A stretch of 48,455 nt of DNA from Gnetum montanum. Taxonomy: Eukaryota; Streptophyta; Gnetopsida; Gnetales; Gnetaceae. Under the pieces are notes generated by a model. That model was not told the DNA's origin. It worked only from the letters and a program-made list of their open reading frames with translations, and did not search any database. Position 1 is the stretch's first letter, and each line of letters begins with the position of its first letter. The stretch covers positions 413,610-462,064 of the forward strand of contig MNCI01011946.1 of the NCBI GenBank assembly GCA_015680685.1. The letters are read 5' to 3'. This document shows positions 1 through 10,916 of this stretch, piece after piece. The position numbers were made by a program, and so were the translations under genes.

Positions 1-403
1 GATAATCAAGGAACGGATGCTCATCGCACTTAGGCTAGATTAGATTCTCCCAACCCTTTCCTCCTAGTTAAGTGCCTCAATATGACCACTTCGAGGACGT
101 GCATTACGCGTGGTGATCCTAGCAACGATTAGCGTTTAGTAGCCACTGTTGCATCGGTTCAGGGTGTGTACAGTAAGTGGGAATGGATGGTGACAACTAC
201 ATAAAAGACTATAAAAATCATATACCTCGTACTTACTTAACCATACACCGTGACAACTACAAGTAAGTCTGGGAAGACAACGAATGATTAACCCTAAGTG
301 TTCCATGGGATGTGTAGGCCCTTAGTCTACGGAGTTCAACCGGATCGCGCGTGCTAGGCTCGTATTCGTATGGTTGAGTGTAGGGGTATCTCACCACTCA
401 TCA
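1..403 (+). mobile_element. LTR end (R/U5 part) of a plus-strand gypsy element
   Basis: This stretch matches the second half of the LTRs at 5182-6007 and 45737-46510: the block around 'aaccctttcctcctagttaagtgc', the block 'ggttcagggtgtg', 'ggaagacaacgaatgattaacc', and the end 'gagtgtaggggtatctcaccactcatca'. It ends with the family terminus CTCATCA at 403. The bases that follow are not a primer-binding site but the gag of an opposite-strand element. It is therefore the 3' LTR, or a solo LTR, of an element inserted in that gag; its start lies outside the window. AATAT (404-408) would be the right copy of its target duplication. Confidence 0.8.
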
Positions 404-523
404 AATATATACCACACAAAACTGTTGAGGGATTGGTGGATCAACGTCATGTGTTTCTTGTCATCGATTGCTTCTTGTGTTAGTCCTAGGTGGTGAAGTT
501 CTTTTGTGTGAAGAAGAAGACAT
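404..523 (-). pseudogene. gag N-terminal fragment of a minus-strand gypsy element
   Basis: Read on the minus strand from the ATG at 523-521, the first residues are MSSSSHKRTSPPR, close to the Gag starts of elements A (6153), C (45188) and D (46656). An in-frame stop follows after about 20 codons, and the reading continues into a match for the conserved VVYT segment, where it is cut at 404 by the plus-strand LTR. The rest of this gag presumably lies to the left of the window. It is a disabled fragment. Confidence 0.75.
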
Positions 524-636
524 CTTGTTTTGTTCAGTGTGCAATATGCTATTATCTTTTTCTTAAGCAACCCTAAGGGTTTGTTCCAATGATGTCAATG
601 ATTTCCTAAGTTCTACTTAGCGCACAAACAACTAAG

Positions 637-655
637 TCTCTGGCAACGGCACCAA
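637..655 (-). promoter_or_regulatory. Primer-binding site (tRNA-Asp type)
   Basis: On the minus strand this reads ttggtgccgttgccagaga directly after the LTR end. It is a decayed copy of TGGCGCCGTTGCCGGGGA, the complement of the plant tRNA-Asp(GUC) 3' end. The leader to the gag ATG (524-636) contains the same 'ctaagttgtttgtgcgctaag' block as elements A and D. Confidence 0.8.
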
Positions 656-1458
656 TGATGAACGACGAGGTACCCCTACACTCAACCATATGAATACGAG
701 CATTTTACACATGATCCAATCAAATTCCAAGGACTAAGTGCCTATGCGCCGTTGTGGAATAATAACGGGTTGGTTAATCATTGTCTTTCTAAACTTACTT
801 GTATGTCACGGTTGTATGGTTAAGTAAGCTTTAGGCATATGATTTTTATGGCTCTTATGTGTTTTATATCCTGCGCTAATAAGGAGGGGAAGAGAGATAA
901 CTAAATACTAATCTAAATTAACTACTCATTAACTAAGTCCTAATTACTCCTAACACCAGTATCCATTCCCACTTGCCGTACACATCCTGAACCAGTGTAA
1001 TGCTACTAGGATTACCAAATGCTAATTGTTACTGGGTTACCAAGCGCTACATGCATGCTCGAAGCCGTCGTACTGAGTGTATTTAACTAAGAGACTTGTA
1101 GGGTGAGAGAAATCATTAATTAACTAGGAAATAATTAAATAATAATTAACAATAATTAATCTATTTTTTATGTTGCAAGGTTTATCATAAAGTTCATCTT
1201 TATTGCCATACACAAAGTGTGCTCAGGTACACAATGCTCAAATAAAGATCCGTTCACTCTATGACTGCTACTGTAGGCACGTAGAAATAATTCTAACTCT
1301 GAGGGAAAAATGGCAAGAGTTTGGCTAAGGGACTAATTTCTAATGTGGAAACCAAGGGTGGCACCTCTTATTTATAGGCAAGGAGATGGGCCGCGATATT
1401 GGGTATCTAACATGGCATGGTTGATTTCATATCGTGGACGTGATATCGTAGTTCATCA
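656..1458 (-). mobile_element. 5' LTR of a minus-strand gypsy element
   Basis: This is an 803-bp LTR in reverse orientation. Its ends are TGATGAAC and GTTCATCA, an 8-bp perfect inverted repeat. On the minus strand it has U3 motifs of the GATATC and GATACCCAATATC type near 1390-1450, a TATA box (cctataaataagagg, about 1365-1379), and a polyadenylation-like aataaag near 1195 and 1245. It abuts the PBS at 655. To its right the LINE reverse-transcriptase reading frame resumes at 1459, so the element is inserted in the LINE. Confidence 0.85.
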
Positions 1459-3340
1459 TTCCCTTAATGATATTCCTTTATAGATCATAATGCAAATTAT
1501 GTGAAAAAAAGTCTGTAGCAATAATAAAAAGATAAGGGGTTAAAGGACAACCTTAACAAATGAACTGCGAAAGAGAAAAGAAGAAACTCAATCCAAAATT
1601 TATAGCAACTTGAGCATTAGCATTAGTAAGCAACATACAAACAAGATGACTAAAATAATTATCAAATCCTAATTTATAGAGATAAGAAATAATGGAATTT
1701 CATTCAATCTTGTCATAAGATTTATTATTATCTAACTTAATAAATGTAATGTTATGGTTAGTATTAGAAGCCCACTACATTCCTTTATAAGCTACAATAA
1801 CATTATTTATAATATGTTTGCCTTTAAAAAAAAGCTATTTGCTCAGGTTTGATGATATCTTCAATAACCTTCTAAATCCAACAAGTCATACATTTATCTG
1901 AAATTTTATAGGTGTTGTTAAGAAAAGTAATAAGTCTTCAATTATTAATATGTTAAAGATTTTTATTCTTAGATAAAAGAAAAATTACATCTTTATTAAA
2001 TTTTTACTAAGAGAAAAATGTTTAATAGCTTCTTTAAAAACATGAAAGAGATCATTTCCAATAATGTCCCAATGCTTCTTAAAAAATTCTATTGAAAAAG
2101 TGTCAAATCTTGGTCCTTTACTATCAACTAAACTAGAAATAATTACTTTATTTTCTTCTACTATAATTTTTGCTTCATAAATATTTCAATGTACTTCTAT
2201 CATAAAATGAATAATATGCATGCTAGATGTCTCAAAAGTTTCCTTACTAAAACCTTTAGAAGAAAATTGAATTGTCGAAAAACTATTAATGATATTGGGA
2301 TCTGTAATGATGTTTTTATTTATATAAAGTGATTTGAATTAAGGTATTTGATTATTTCCTTTTAGAAACTTAAAAAATTCCTTGCAAAGTTCATATTCAA
2401 TTTTCAATTAGGACATGAGACTTTTAGGGAGAGTACTTTTAGCTTCAGAAGCATCCCAATAGTATGTAGCACAGTGAGCTTTAGCCAAGGCTTTTTGAGT
2501 ATTAAAATTAAAGGGATTTTGGGCTCAAAAAGTGCATTTTCTTGATAGATTTTGTAAGATCTTCTTCAACTTGATCCTTTCACTTAGCAAATTGCTTTCT
2601 AAAACATCTTGCATAATGTCTTACTCTACAAGTAGTTTGCTACCATGAGTCAATCTAACCAATATCATTGGTAGGTTTTTTTTTTTGCATTCCATAAAGA
2701 CTTGAAAATATTTTTTCCATAGGGTCCTATGAACATATTATCATCTATAAAAAATTCTTTCTTGCAAAAAAGAGGAAGAATTAATTATGCAGAGAAAAAT
2801 ATTCATAGGAAAATGGTTTAACAAATGTAATATTTGTGTGCACTTCTATTTTACTTGAAGATTTTCAAAAAGAAACATTAAAGATGTAAACTCTATTAAG
2901 TTGATAATAAATATTATCATTTCTTGCTAATATTTACATCAAGTATAATGCTTCTCATTTAAATAACGAGGAATTAAGAACGAATCTTAGAAAGAAAATA
3001 TATTTTTTTAAATTGCATAAATCTTCTTTTTCTTGAAAAGACATATTAAAAGGAAGACAATCAAGTTTATTTAAATGAATTTTAACAATATTGAAATCAC
3101 CTCTGATGATCTAAAGAACTTTAGGCAAAGATAGAAGATATCTCCAAACTTGTAATTAATCTTTAGAATTATTAGGATCATAAATATTATAGAGCTCAAA
3201 GTTTCCTTTTTTTAATGTGACATTAATCTAATAATTCTTTCAAGGTTTTCAGAGCGAAAATTCAAAAGATTTTGAAGTTCAATTTTTGTTAACTAGGATA
3301 GCAACACCTCCTTTTGTAACTTTATGATTAGAAGGGTCCT
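1459..3340 (-). pseudogene. L1-like LINE ORF2 remnant (endonuclease and reverse transcriptase)
   Basis: Several frames on the minus strand give ordered motifs of a plant L1-type ORF2. GGVAILVNK (about 3290-3311) and GDFNIV (3084-3101) belong to the apurinic endonuclease. Near 2049-2130 there is a match to the start of the RT domain (KGPRFDTFSIEFF, then HWDIIGNDLFHVF). Near 1700-1738 KLDNNKSYDKIE matches RT motif A, with the following Trp codon changed to TGA. CPLTPYLF near 1530 matches motif B. There are many stops and frameshifts and no intact ORF. The reading runs into the LTR border at 1459, so the 3' half of the LINE is displaced to the left by the LTR insertion. The active-site box (usually YADD) is not in view. 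Confidence 0.75.
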
Positions 3341-3376
3341 AAGCATTTCATGATAAAACTAACATTGAGATGNGGG

Positions 3377-3378
<2 letters not shown>

Positions 3379-3411
<33 letters not shown>
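3379..3411. repeat. (AG)n microsatellite
   Basis: This is an uninterrupted AG dinucleotide run of about 16 units, just after an undetermined base at 3373. It sits between the ORF1-like and ORF2-like parts of the LINE. Confidence 0.95.
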
Positions 3412-3414
<3 letters not shown>

Positions 3415-4560
3415 CCATCCTTGATTTTTCAAGCTTAATATTTATCTCACAATATAGTTAATTAATGGGTGAAAAAGCATTGTTTGATGAGAAAACATTT
3501 GATGTAGTAGTATAAGTAGAGAGAGAAGGAGATAGCTTAGGAATTTTTGAATTGAAATTAGTATTTGTAGCCTTCTTCTTTTTGTAGTGGAGTAAGTGAT
3601 ATCTATTTGCTTCAACATTTTCATTACTAGCTAACAAAGTTTTACTTTTCTTGAGGAATTCTCTTTAGTTATTGAGAGTTTACTAGCACCTTCAAATTTA
3701 AAAGGACTAGTAAAAGGTTAAGAACTTGTTGAAGAAGATTTTATTTGTGCCTACTAAAAATTACCATTATTTATCTTTTCTGAAAAGTGTTATTTCTTTT
3801 CCTCATGAATAATATTTTTATTGAGAATAGGACATTTTCCAATAACATGGCCTTTATGTGTATTGTAAATCAATCTTTACAAAATAACATGTGCACTACA
3901 TACTATCTAATAATGTTTTTTACTCTATTTTAAGAATTATGCTAATGTATCCAATGATTTCACTTTAAATACTTTGAAAAATAAGAAAAATATTTTCTAA
4001 TTGAATCTAATAAGGAATTTTAAAATAATTAGAAGAATAGGGAATAACATTCACTTTCCATTTTTTAACAATAAAATATTATGCTAATTTATAAAAATTT
4101 TAAGATCCAAAGATTTCTCAACTATTTTAGAATTGGCTAGTTCAAGAAGCAAAACTCTTATATAGGCAAATAAAACATCATTTCTATAGAATTCAAGGAT
4201 TACCTGAATCACCAATATAAAAATCTTATATAGGCAAATAAATCTAATAATCTACAAGATTATATAATGAGAAGTGATATCTTTTGACAAAGATTCATAT
4301 AGATCATTAAGTAAAATAAAATCAAAAGCTTTAGAATTTTTTAGTCTTAAAAATTTGAGAAACATTAGTATTCTTTATCTTGAGATCATTCCTTGCAAAA
4401 AAAAATTCTACCACAATAACTCTTCATTTCTTGTAAATCTAGCTTTTTTATAAATATTGGTATCTTGTCACTACTAGCTTTCTATTGCTACCTTAAATTT
4501 TTTTGTTCTTTTTAGTCTAAGCATGAATGTTGAAAGTGATGTAAATATTGTTAGGACCAG
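3412..4560 (-). pseudogene. Probable LINE ORF1 remnant with a zinc knuckle
   Basis: On the minus strand, 3829-3888 translates to a segment ending KGHVIGKCP preceded by a Cys. This fits the CX2CX4HX4C knuckle at the C-terminal part of plant L1 ORF1, with the second Cys lost. Its position upstream of the endonuclease is as expected. The rest (to about 4560) is AT-rich and broken by stops. The 60-residue ORF at 3442-3624 lies in the C-terminal part and has no recognisable domain. The left limit is a guess. Confidence 0.45.
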
Positions 4561-5176
4561 GACCATCCTCCTTATTAATAATTAATTTTCAGCTTTTGTT
4601 TTTTCAAAGTAATAATTGTAAGTTTGTATACTTGAGTAGACATTCCTAAAATTAAAAAGTTTGTTCTTTCAATGCTATTTTCGAGGTTTTCTACTTGGTG
4701 TCAAGCATGTGATGTCTTGGGGTGTACTTATAGTTGTTCCTTTAAGTTTCAATAATGATGTGTTAGCTTAGTGGTAAGCCTCTTAATTTAGTATCTCCAA
4801 GTTATGAGTTCATTTTTGATAGAAAATAGTCTTTTACAAAGTTCTAATTTGATTATGTCTTAGGGGTAAATATTATTAAAAAAATACTTTATGTTCAAAC
4901 ACATAAAATATGATTTTTTCTATTCATTTCAATCTATACTATGATGAATGTAAAGATGATTTTAAAATAATATGATTTTGAATCATAAGAAGCTAAAATT
5001 GTTTATAGATAAAATATCCTTGTTTATAAAGAAAGTTCGATTTAAAAACTTTTACTTTAGCAAATTTGATTTGTCTCCAACTAATTAAATTTTTCTCCAT
5101 GGATTTGATTTTTCTAACTTCAATTTTTCTCTAATTAATTTGATTTCTCTAGATAGGAATTCTAAATTACTCCTAG
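4561..5176. other. AT-rich stretch, no gene seen, possible SINE inside
   Basis: I find no reading frame or family match in this stretch apart from the tRNA-like segment listed separately. It ends at the target duplication of element A. Confidence 0.6.
4755..4880 (+). mobile_element. Possible tRNA-derived SINE head
   Basis: TTAGCTTAGTGG (4763-4774) fits the Pol III A box (TRGYNNARNGG). GTTATGAGTTCA (4801-4812), 26 bases further on, resembles a decayed B box (GGTTCGANTCC). The spacing is close to that of tRNAs. No anticodon stem or acceptor stem can be drawn, so it is not a functional tRNA gene. I could not define the tail. Confidence 0.35.
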
Positions 5177-5181
5177 CTTAT
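5177..5181. repeat. Target-site duplication of element A (left copy)
   Basis: CTTAT precedes the 5' LTR and recurs at 12103-12107 directly after the 3' LTR. A 5-bp duplication is standard for Ty3/gypsy integration. It confirms the exact limits of element A. Confidence 0.9.
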
Positions 5182-6007
5182 TGATGGGATGCGATATCGC
5201 ATGGGTCGCGATATCGCTTACATGATGTACCGTACGGGATATCGTGTCTTCTCCCGCGATATCGCGTTGCACCACCAAATCTATAAATAAGAGGTAGCTC
5301 TCCCTTGTTTCTCCATCTAGATTTAGACTCTTAGCAAAACTCTAGCAGTTTTACCTCTCCAGAGATAGAATAATTTCCATGTGCCTGCAATAGGAGTCCC
5401 AAAGTGAATGGATCTTTATTTGAGCAAATATTGTACCTAAGCACAAGTTTATGTATGGAAATAAAGAAGAAATTTTGGATAAACCTTACAGTGCATAGAC
5501 TAAGCTAAATAGGACTTTAATTATTGTTATTTATTGTTAATGTTTAAATGCTTTATTAGTTAATTAAATCTCTCTCAACCCTTCTCTCATAGTTAAGTGC
5601 ATTCAGTACGATCACTTCGAGCACATGCGTTACGCTTGGTAATCCCAGCAATGAATAGCATTTGGTAATCTCAGAAGGTTGCATTGGTTCAGGGTGTGAA
5701 CGGTAAGTGGGAACGGATACTAATGCTAGGCATTAGAACTTAGTTAGTTAAAGTTAGTTACTTAGTCTCTTCGTCCTTTCCCTCGTTAGCATAGGCGATA
5801 AAACATAAAAGACATAAAAATCACATACCTCAGACTTGCTTAACCATACAACCATGACAAATACAAGTAAGTCTGGGAAGACAATGAACAATTAACCTTA
5901 AGTATTCCATAAGGCATGTAGGCACTTAGTTTGTGGAGTTTGACCGGATCGCGTGTGTAACGCTCGTATTTGTATGATTGAGTGTAGGGGTACCTCGCCA
6001 CTCATCG
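5182..6007 (+). mobile_element. 5' LTR of element A
   Basis: It starts TGATGGG and ends CTCATCG, where the final A of the family terminus is mutated to G. U3 begins with four GATATC cores in palindromic context (GCGATATCGC) within the first 90 bp. A TATA box (ctataaataagagg) lies near 5280-5293. AATAAAG near 5460 is the probable polyadenylation signal, so R ends shortly after. U5 is the long conserved part from about 5570. Confidence 0.9.
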
Positions 6008-6026
6008 TTGGGGCCGTTGCCGAGGA
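6008..6026 (+). promoter_or_regulatory. Primer-binding site, tRNA-Asp
   Basis: ttggggccgttgccgagga differs at two bases from the complement of the tRNA-Asp(GUC) 3' end. The A at the GAGGA position is shared with element D and may be the family's own state. Confidence 0.85.
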
Positions 6027-6152
6027 CTAAGTTGTTTGTGCGCTAAGTAGAACATAGGAAATCATCCACATCATTGGGAAGCTTAAACGAACCCTTAGGG
6101 TTAATCAGAAGAAAATTTAAATAACGGTCAATAGCACACCGACAAGATAACA

Positions 6153-8100
6153 ATGTCTTCTTCTTCTCATAAAAGCACTTCTCCATCTAGTGATCACACA
6201 AGAGACAGTCGGCCGTCTAACATACATAACCCAGATCCATCAGTTCCTCAAGAGTATCGGGTAGTGTATACTCATCATAATGAGTATATACCTGATTTTA
6301 CCTTTATCCTCCATCAGGATGAAAAACTGCGTTGGCGAGACTTGCAAGGTAACATAGTGTTACCCCCAGATCGGGCAGTCCCTAACATGCTCCTTCATGC
6401 TCTTGCACAGATAGGCATGATGCAGCTATATGCTAAATACATTGCAGAAGATTACGACACAAGGGATTACAATCCCACAGTGATGCAACATTTAAGGGAC
6501 TTATGGCAAGAGAGTCGCCACACATCGTTGAAGGGTAAAGGCCCCCGTAATGCTTCACCCGTCATAAGAGAAATTAAGGGTGGTGAACCTATCTCAATAG
6601 GTTCTCCACGAGATGATGTTCCTCCTCCTAATGATAGTGAGGAGGTGGGGTATCAGAACTTGCGCTCCACGACACACAACCCTGGTTCTGATCCCCATGA
6701 ACACCAAGTGTTCATTGAGGGAACAAAAACACATGACAAGGATGGGCATTCAGATCGTCATCATGATTAGGGCCGTAGCCACTGAAGAGAAGGTAAGAAA
6801 CATCGTCATGGCGATGGTTCCCCTTCTTCTTCCCCTTCATCACATCATTCGCCCTCTCCTTCCACCTCAAGACGCAGTCACAAAGAGTACAACGGTGAGG
6901 ATAAGGGTAAGCGAGATGAGAGACCTCGACGAGAGAGTCGAGAGCAAGGACGAGGGTACTCTAGGGAGTTAAGGCATGAAAGAAAGAAAAGTAGGGAACC
7001 ACGTAGGCATCATAGATGTCATGAGAGAGATGATCATGAAGAACCCCTACTAGCAATCTGGAGTATGTTAGACATTACAGAGGCAGTTAGAATACCTACA
7101 AGGCATCAAAAAGATAGTCAAATCAAGAGATAGGACATGAATAATATCCCACAATTTGAGGGGGTATACAATGCTGATCTGCAAAATCACTTATAGGGAT
7201 TCCATGATGCCTACACGTTGCAAAATATTGAGAACAAGTCATAGAAGTTAAAGTTATTCCCTAGGACACTCATAAAGGAAGCAGAAAGCTGGTACCAATC
7301 CTTAGAACTAGAAACCATTAGGAGGTGGAGTACGATGCTTGAACTGTTCAATGATAAATATCAAACATACTCCAAAGTGTCCAACTTGTAGAAATAGATC
7401 CAAGGATGGAAGCAGGGTACTCATGGACCCTTGGATGCTGCCATTGGCCGATATTATGCATTACTACATCGTTGCCTAGGCCATGATTATGCGCAATGAG
7501 ATCAACTCCGCCACCTCATAAATGGGCTAAGACACGAAACTAGGAGAACCCTTCGGACATATGCCCAAGGGACATTATCTGAACTTAGATCCCATGAAGT
7601 TCATAGATTGTTGGAGTAAGTAGCTAAAGAAGAGGGGCAGCTATGGAGAAAGCATGGAAGAGTACAACTACGATCCTTCCCTCTGAAAGGGGGGAGTAAG
7701 ATTCTATGAGGAAGAGGATGAGTCACCACTTGAAGAGTTGGTGAATAGAAAAACCTTACTGCTTCAGAAATTAACAACAGAAGTGTCGGCTAAGGTAGAT
7801 GAAATATGAAGCTCCTTAGATAGTAAAATTGAAACTGTCCTAAAAATCGTAGAGGAGTCTAAGGAGGAACGAAGTAGTGACCATGACAAGAAAAAGCGGA
7901 GAGATTCAAACCATGCACGTAACAAGGGTAAGGGAAAAATGACTATCGCTGATGAGGTTGTGGATTCTAACATGGACAATGATAGTGGATGTGAGATCTA
8001 CAAATATGACCATCCTAAAGGATGTTGCCCAATAATCTCACATCTGCAAGAGTCTAAGGTGTATGCACTCAACCCAAGACTTAACAGACGACAGGCACCT
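6153..8100 (+). pseudogene. gag of element A, broken by stops and frameshifts
   Basis: The start ATG at 6153 gives MSSSSHKSTSP, shared with C, D and the fragment at 523. The first frame is open for 205 codons to a TAG at 6768, where element D has CGG. The reading then continues as a Ser/His/Arg-rich linker and the retrotransposon Gag core: FPRTLIKEAESWY near 7255-7295, then WSTMLELFNDKYQTY, GRYYALLHRC, TRRTLRTYAQ and SHEVHRLLE. A Cys/His segment (GCEIYKYDHPKGCCP, about 7988-8032) follows. At least eight in-frame stops, mostly TAG at former CAG/TGG codons, disable it. The overlapping ORF at 6613-6972 is a shadow in another frame. Confidence 0.85.
6261..6292 (+). other. Hairpin early in gag (element A copy)
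   Basis: The arms tatactcat and atgagtata flank a 4-base loop. They extend outward through a G-T (G-U in RNA) pair, a T-A pair and a G-C pair. This is the homologue of the perfect palindromes at 46766-46795 (D) and 45097-45126 (C), within codons 35-45 of gag. Confidence 0.6.
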
Positions 8101-8680
8101 TGAAGGTTACCTTATCCCCAAGGTAACTCGAGGCCATTCCACCAATCGTTAACATATTATCCAAGTGGAACCCCACCACAACCTATTGGACAACATCAGT
8201 AGTGGAAACACCCACAATTATGGGGGATGCCACCACCTAGGCAACAATACCCTTACCGACAACCAGACATGTATGGATATTACGTGCAGCAGCTGGTTTC
8301 TCCAAGTGACTCTATGGGTCACACAACCCCACAATGTCACTACTAAGTTCAGGAGTATTTTAGGACTCCTTCTCCTCTGGGAGACACACCACATGCATAC
8401 CATCCTCTGAATCCATCCATCACTCATACGCCGATAGTTCCACTACCACCCGCTCCAACGATGCAAGGGGAACTCCCCACTCAACCGTAGCAACGTAATG
8501 CTATGAGAGCCATAAACCTTCAACCCATTGATGGTTCTGGAAACCTTACAAAGAGAAGACATTTCTTTAGAACTAAGAGTCCAAACAAGCTCTTACAACC
8601 ACAAGTGGTTAAGTCTATGACCACCTTCCCAAGAAATTCTTTGATCCTAGAAGCCCCGTAATTTATCTCCAAGTCGCTAG
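8101..8680 (+). pseudogene. gag-protease linker of element A (Pro/Gln-rich)
   Basis: This region is rich in CCA, CAA and TAC codons in a broken frame. It corresponds to the Pro/Gln/Tyr-rich linker of B (15791-16480) and C (42641-43380). The short ORFs at 8165-8410 and 8218-8427 are shadows. No domain is recognised. Confidence 0.5.
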
Positions 8681-9107
8681 GAATGAACCTCATAAGGCTC
8701 TTCTTAACTCAAGTTCCAGAGTCAACTTAATCTCACTAGAAATGTGTAAAGCCCGGAACTTGCCTCCACTTAAGAAGAGAAATATTCAACTAGAGCTAGC
8801 TGATCAATCCATCACCATTCCCTTGGGATTAGTGGAGGACATCATTACCACTGTGTGTGGTTGGTCATACCTAACTGATTTCCTAGTGATAGAAGTCAAA
8901 AATAAAAAAGGGGACTTCCGAATTATAATGGGGAGGGCATGGCTCAGCACCATCAACATGTGCCTAGGAATCCATGATCTTTCCTTGAAAATATCTAAGG
9001 AAAACATTTATGGAAGGATCGAGAAGAAGAAAGTTCCATGCATCACATACAGTGACTCAGAGGGTGATGACATGGAGGAATACTTAGCATCTCCTACATG
9101 CAACTAG
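8681..9107 (+). pseudogene. Retropepsin-like aspartic protease of element A, active site lost
   Basis: This is open from well before the ATG at 8742 to the stop at 9107. It follows the Ty3/gypsy Athila-type protease: LELADQSITIPLGLVEDI, then IIMGRAWLST, the counterpart of the hydrophobic-ILGRPFL flap-to-helix segment. The catalytic triplet, DSG in B and C, reads N-S-S (8706-8714). Both changes are G-to-A, so it is catalytically dead even where the frame is open. It would have processed Gag-Pol in the particle. The acidic tail (SDSEGDDMEEY) leads into the PR-RT spacer, which is cut by the deletion near 9350. Confidence 0.8.
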
Positions 9108-9359
9108 TGTGCCCAAGAAACTCTAATACAAAGGTGCTTGTATGTAGCAACTAGACAATAAGAGAACACCCAGTGGTTGATAGCTAATCAAGAGAGCAAC
9201 CCACCAACATGCATGGAACGAACTGGGGGAACAACTTGCACCCACAACGAAAGAATAGATACATTGGAATATGAGCGTCGCCAACTTCCAACACTTCACT
9301 TGAAAACATCAATTGGGAGAAGTTGGACACTCCTAAGAAATTCAAACAAACACTCATTA

Positions 9360-10916
9360 TTTTGGATCTCTCCCTTTCAATTTAGTCATGGGGGAGATGG
9401 CCACCTATGCTGATCATTTGGGGCCCTCAGTTCTTTAAATTTTTTGTTTTATACATTTTTTTTTTACAAATTTCTTTAACTTTTCTTGTTTTTTTTACAA
9501 CATCGTTCATACTTTTTCTTTTATTTGTGTGTATATGTGTGTCTTATCTATTTTTTTAAGTTTGTCACCCAATAAGTGCTATTAAATGATGGTATGAACT
9601 GTTTTCTACTGGTTGCTAATGTTTGGCTTTTACCCTTAAGATTATGATGTTGATACTAAGGTATGGTTCTTTTGATATGACAGACAATGAGTTCACTTCA
9701 TCCATACATCCACAAATTTCTATGGTCTCTCTTGGCTTGGAACTGTACAGTCCCTTTCTCCAAAATAATAAGAACTATAACGAATCGGTGACTGGGCATT
9801 TCTCAAACTAAGGAAGGACTCAAGGATTGAAAAGGGTGTGACTTTAAGGGAACTTGATGCATTTGTGTTGGCCATTCTCTTGGGTACTTGGATGTTTTAT
9901 TTTTGAGTTTTCTTACCATTCTGACATTGCTCCATCATCAGGAAGCTGAGCAAATAAAAATAACAAGGTCTTTGCATGGTATGGTTCTCATGTATAAACA
10001 CAAAAAAAAAGAGTGAGAATTCAAAGCACACCCCTTAGATAAAATAATCCCTTGGGCTACAAGCATTGGTCATGGAACTCAAAATAAAAATGTTCCCTCT
10101 AACTAAGGCCCTTCCTCGCTTCCTATCTCCTCTTTCGCTTCATCGAAATGTTGGTGACTCTTTGGTGGAGACATTCTTGTTACTTCATGAGGATGGGTTG
10201 GCCGAATGTATTAATGTGAAGTCATTGGATGTGGTTTGTTAAGGATGGACTTGGAATGGGATCTACTAAGTCACATTAATCATTAACTACATAAGGGGTT
10301 GCACATCACCTTGTTCTTGAGATTCTATTCCATTCTCTTCTCTCCATCATTCTTCCTCCATTGTTCACCTCATTGCCAATTGTATCATTAGTGTATATTT
10401 TGGTTGACGCATTGTTTTCTTTTTGATAAATTCTTATGGTTAAGACTTTAACTCTTATTCCAAATGACATTCCCAGAGCCTACAGACTCTTTGAATGTGG
10501 GATTTTCAGGGCATTAAAGGCATGATCCTGCTTTGGGGAGGACCCACTGACATTCCTATTTGGTACACCAGTTAATTTCTTTCCCTTAAACATTTTTGCA
10601 GTCAACCTTATTTTGTTCATTTCCATCTTGACATCCATTTCATTAATGTTAAAGTTGTCTCTTTTTCTCCATCTTTCTTATTCCTTTTCTCTCTCCATTC
10701 TATCGCTACCAAACGTTCGCTCTTAGTCATGGGTGTCCTGACCCAATTTTTTTGATTTTCTCCTAGCCCCTACACCTTCGGTAGTCACCACTATTATATC
10801 TCCAGACCTGTATCAGCCATACCACAACTCAGCCAATGGACCTTTCACCGAAGCAAGGTATCAACTTCATTGTGATTCATTTACCCTTGCTGATATAAAT
10901 ATTATGTTGTGTGTGC
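9360..10916 (+). other. Post-integrase noncoding region of element A
   Basis: No credible ORF is present. The region holds the conserved ordered blocks also found in B, C and D': tttagtcatgggggagatgg (9385-9404), a caatgagttcacttcatcca block (about 9685-9704), ctttgcatggtatggtt...tcaaagcaccccctt-like block (about 9970-10043), tggggaggacccact (about 10535-10549) and ctcttagtcatggg (10722-10735). A pyrimidine-rich tract follows. No U3-like internal promoter as clear as in C and D' is seen. Confidence 0.6.

Noticed and set aside
404-655. Rearrangement (inversion) joining two LTRs
   Set aside because: Simple insertion of a plus-strand element in the gag of a minus-strand element explains the order without any inversion.
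4763-4812. A tRNA gene
   Set aside because: The A and B box-like sequences cannot be completed to a cloverleaf with an anticodon stem and acceptor stem.
6613-6972. ORF overlapping the gag of element A (and its equivalent at 47200-47553)
   Set aside because: The conservation between A and D follows the Gag frame. These are alternative frames of the basic, low-complexity linker.
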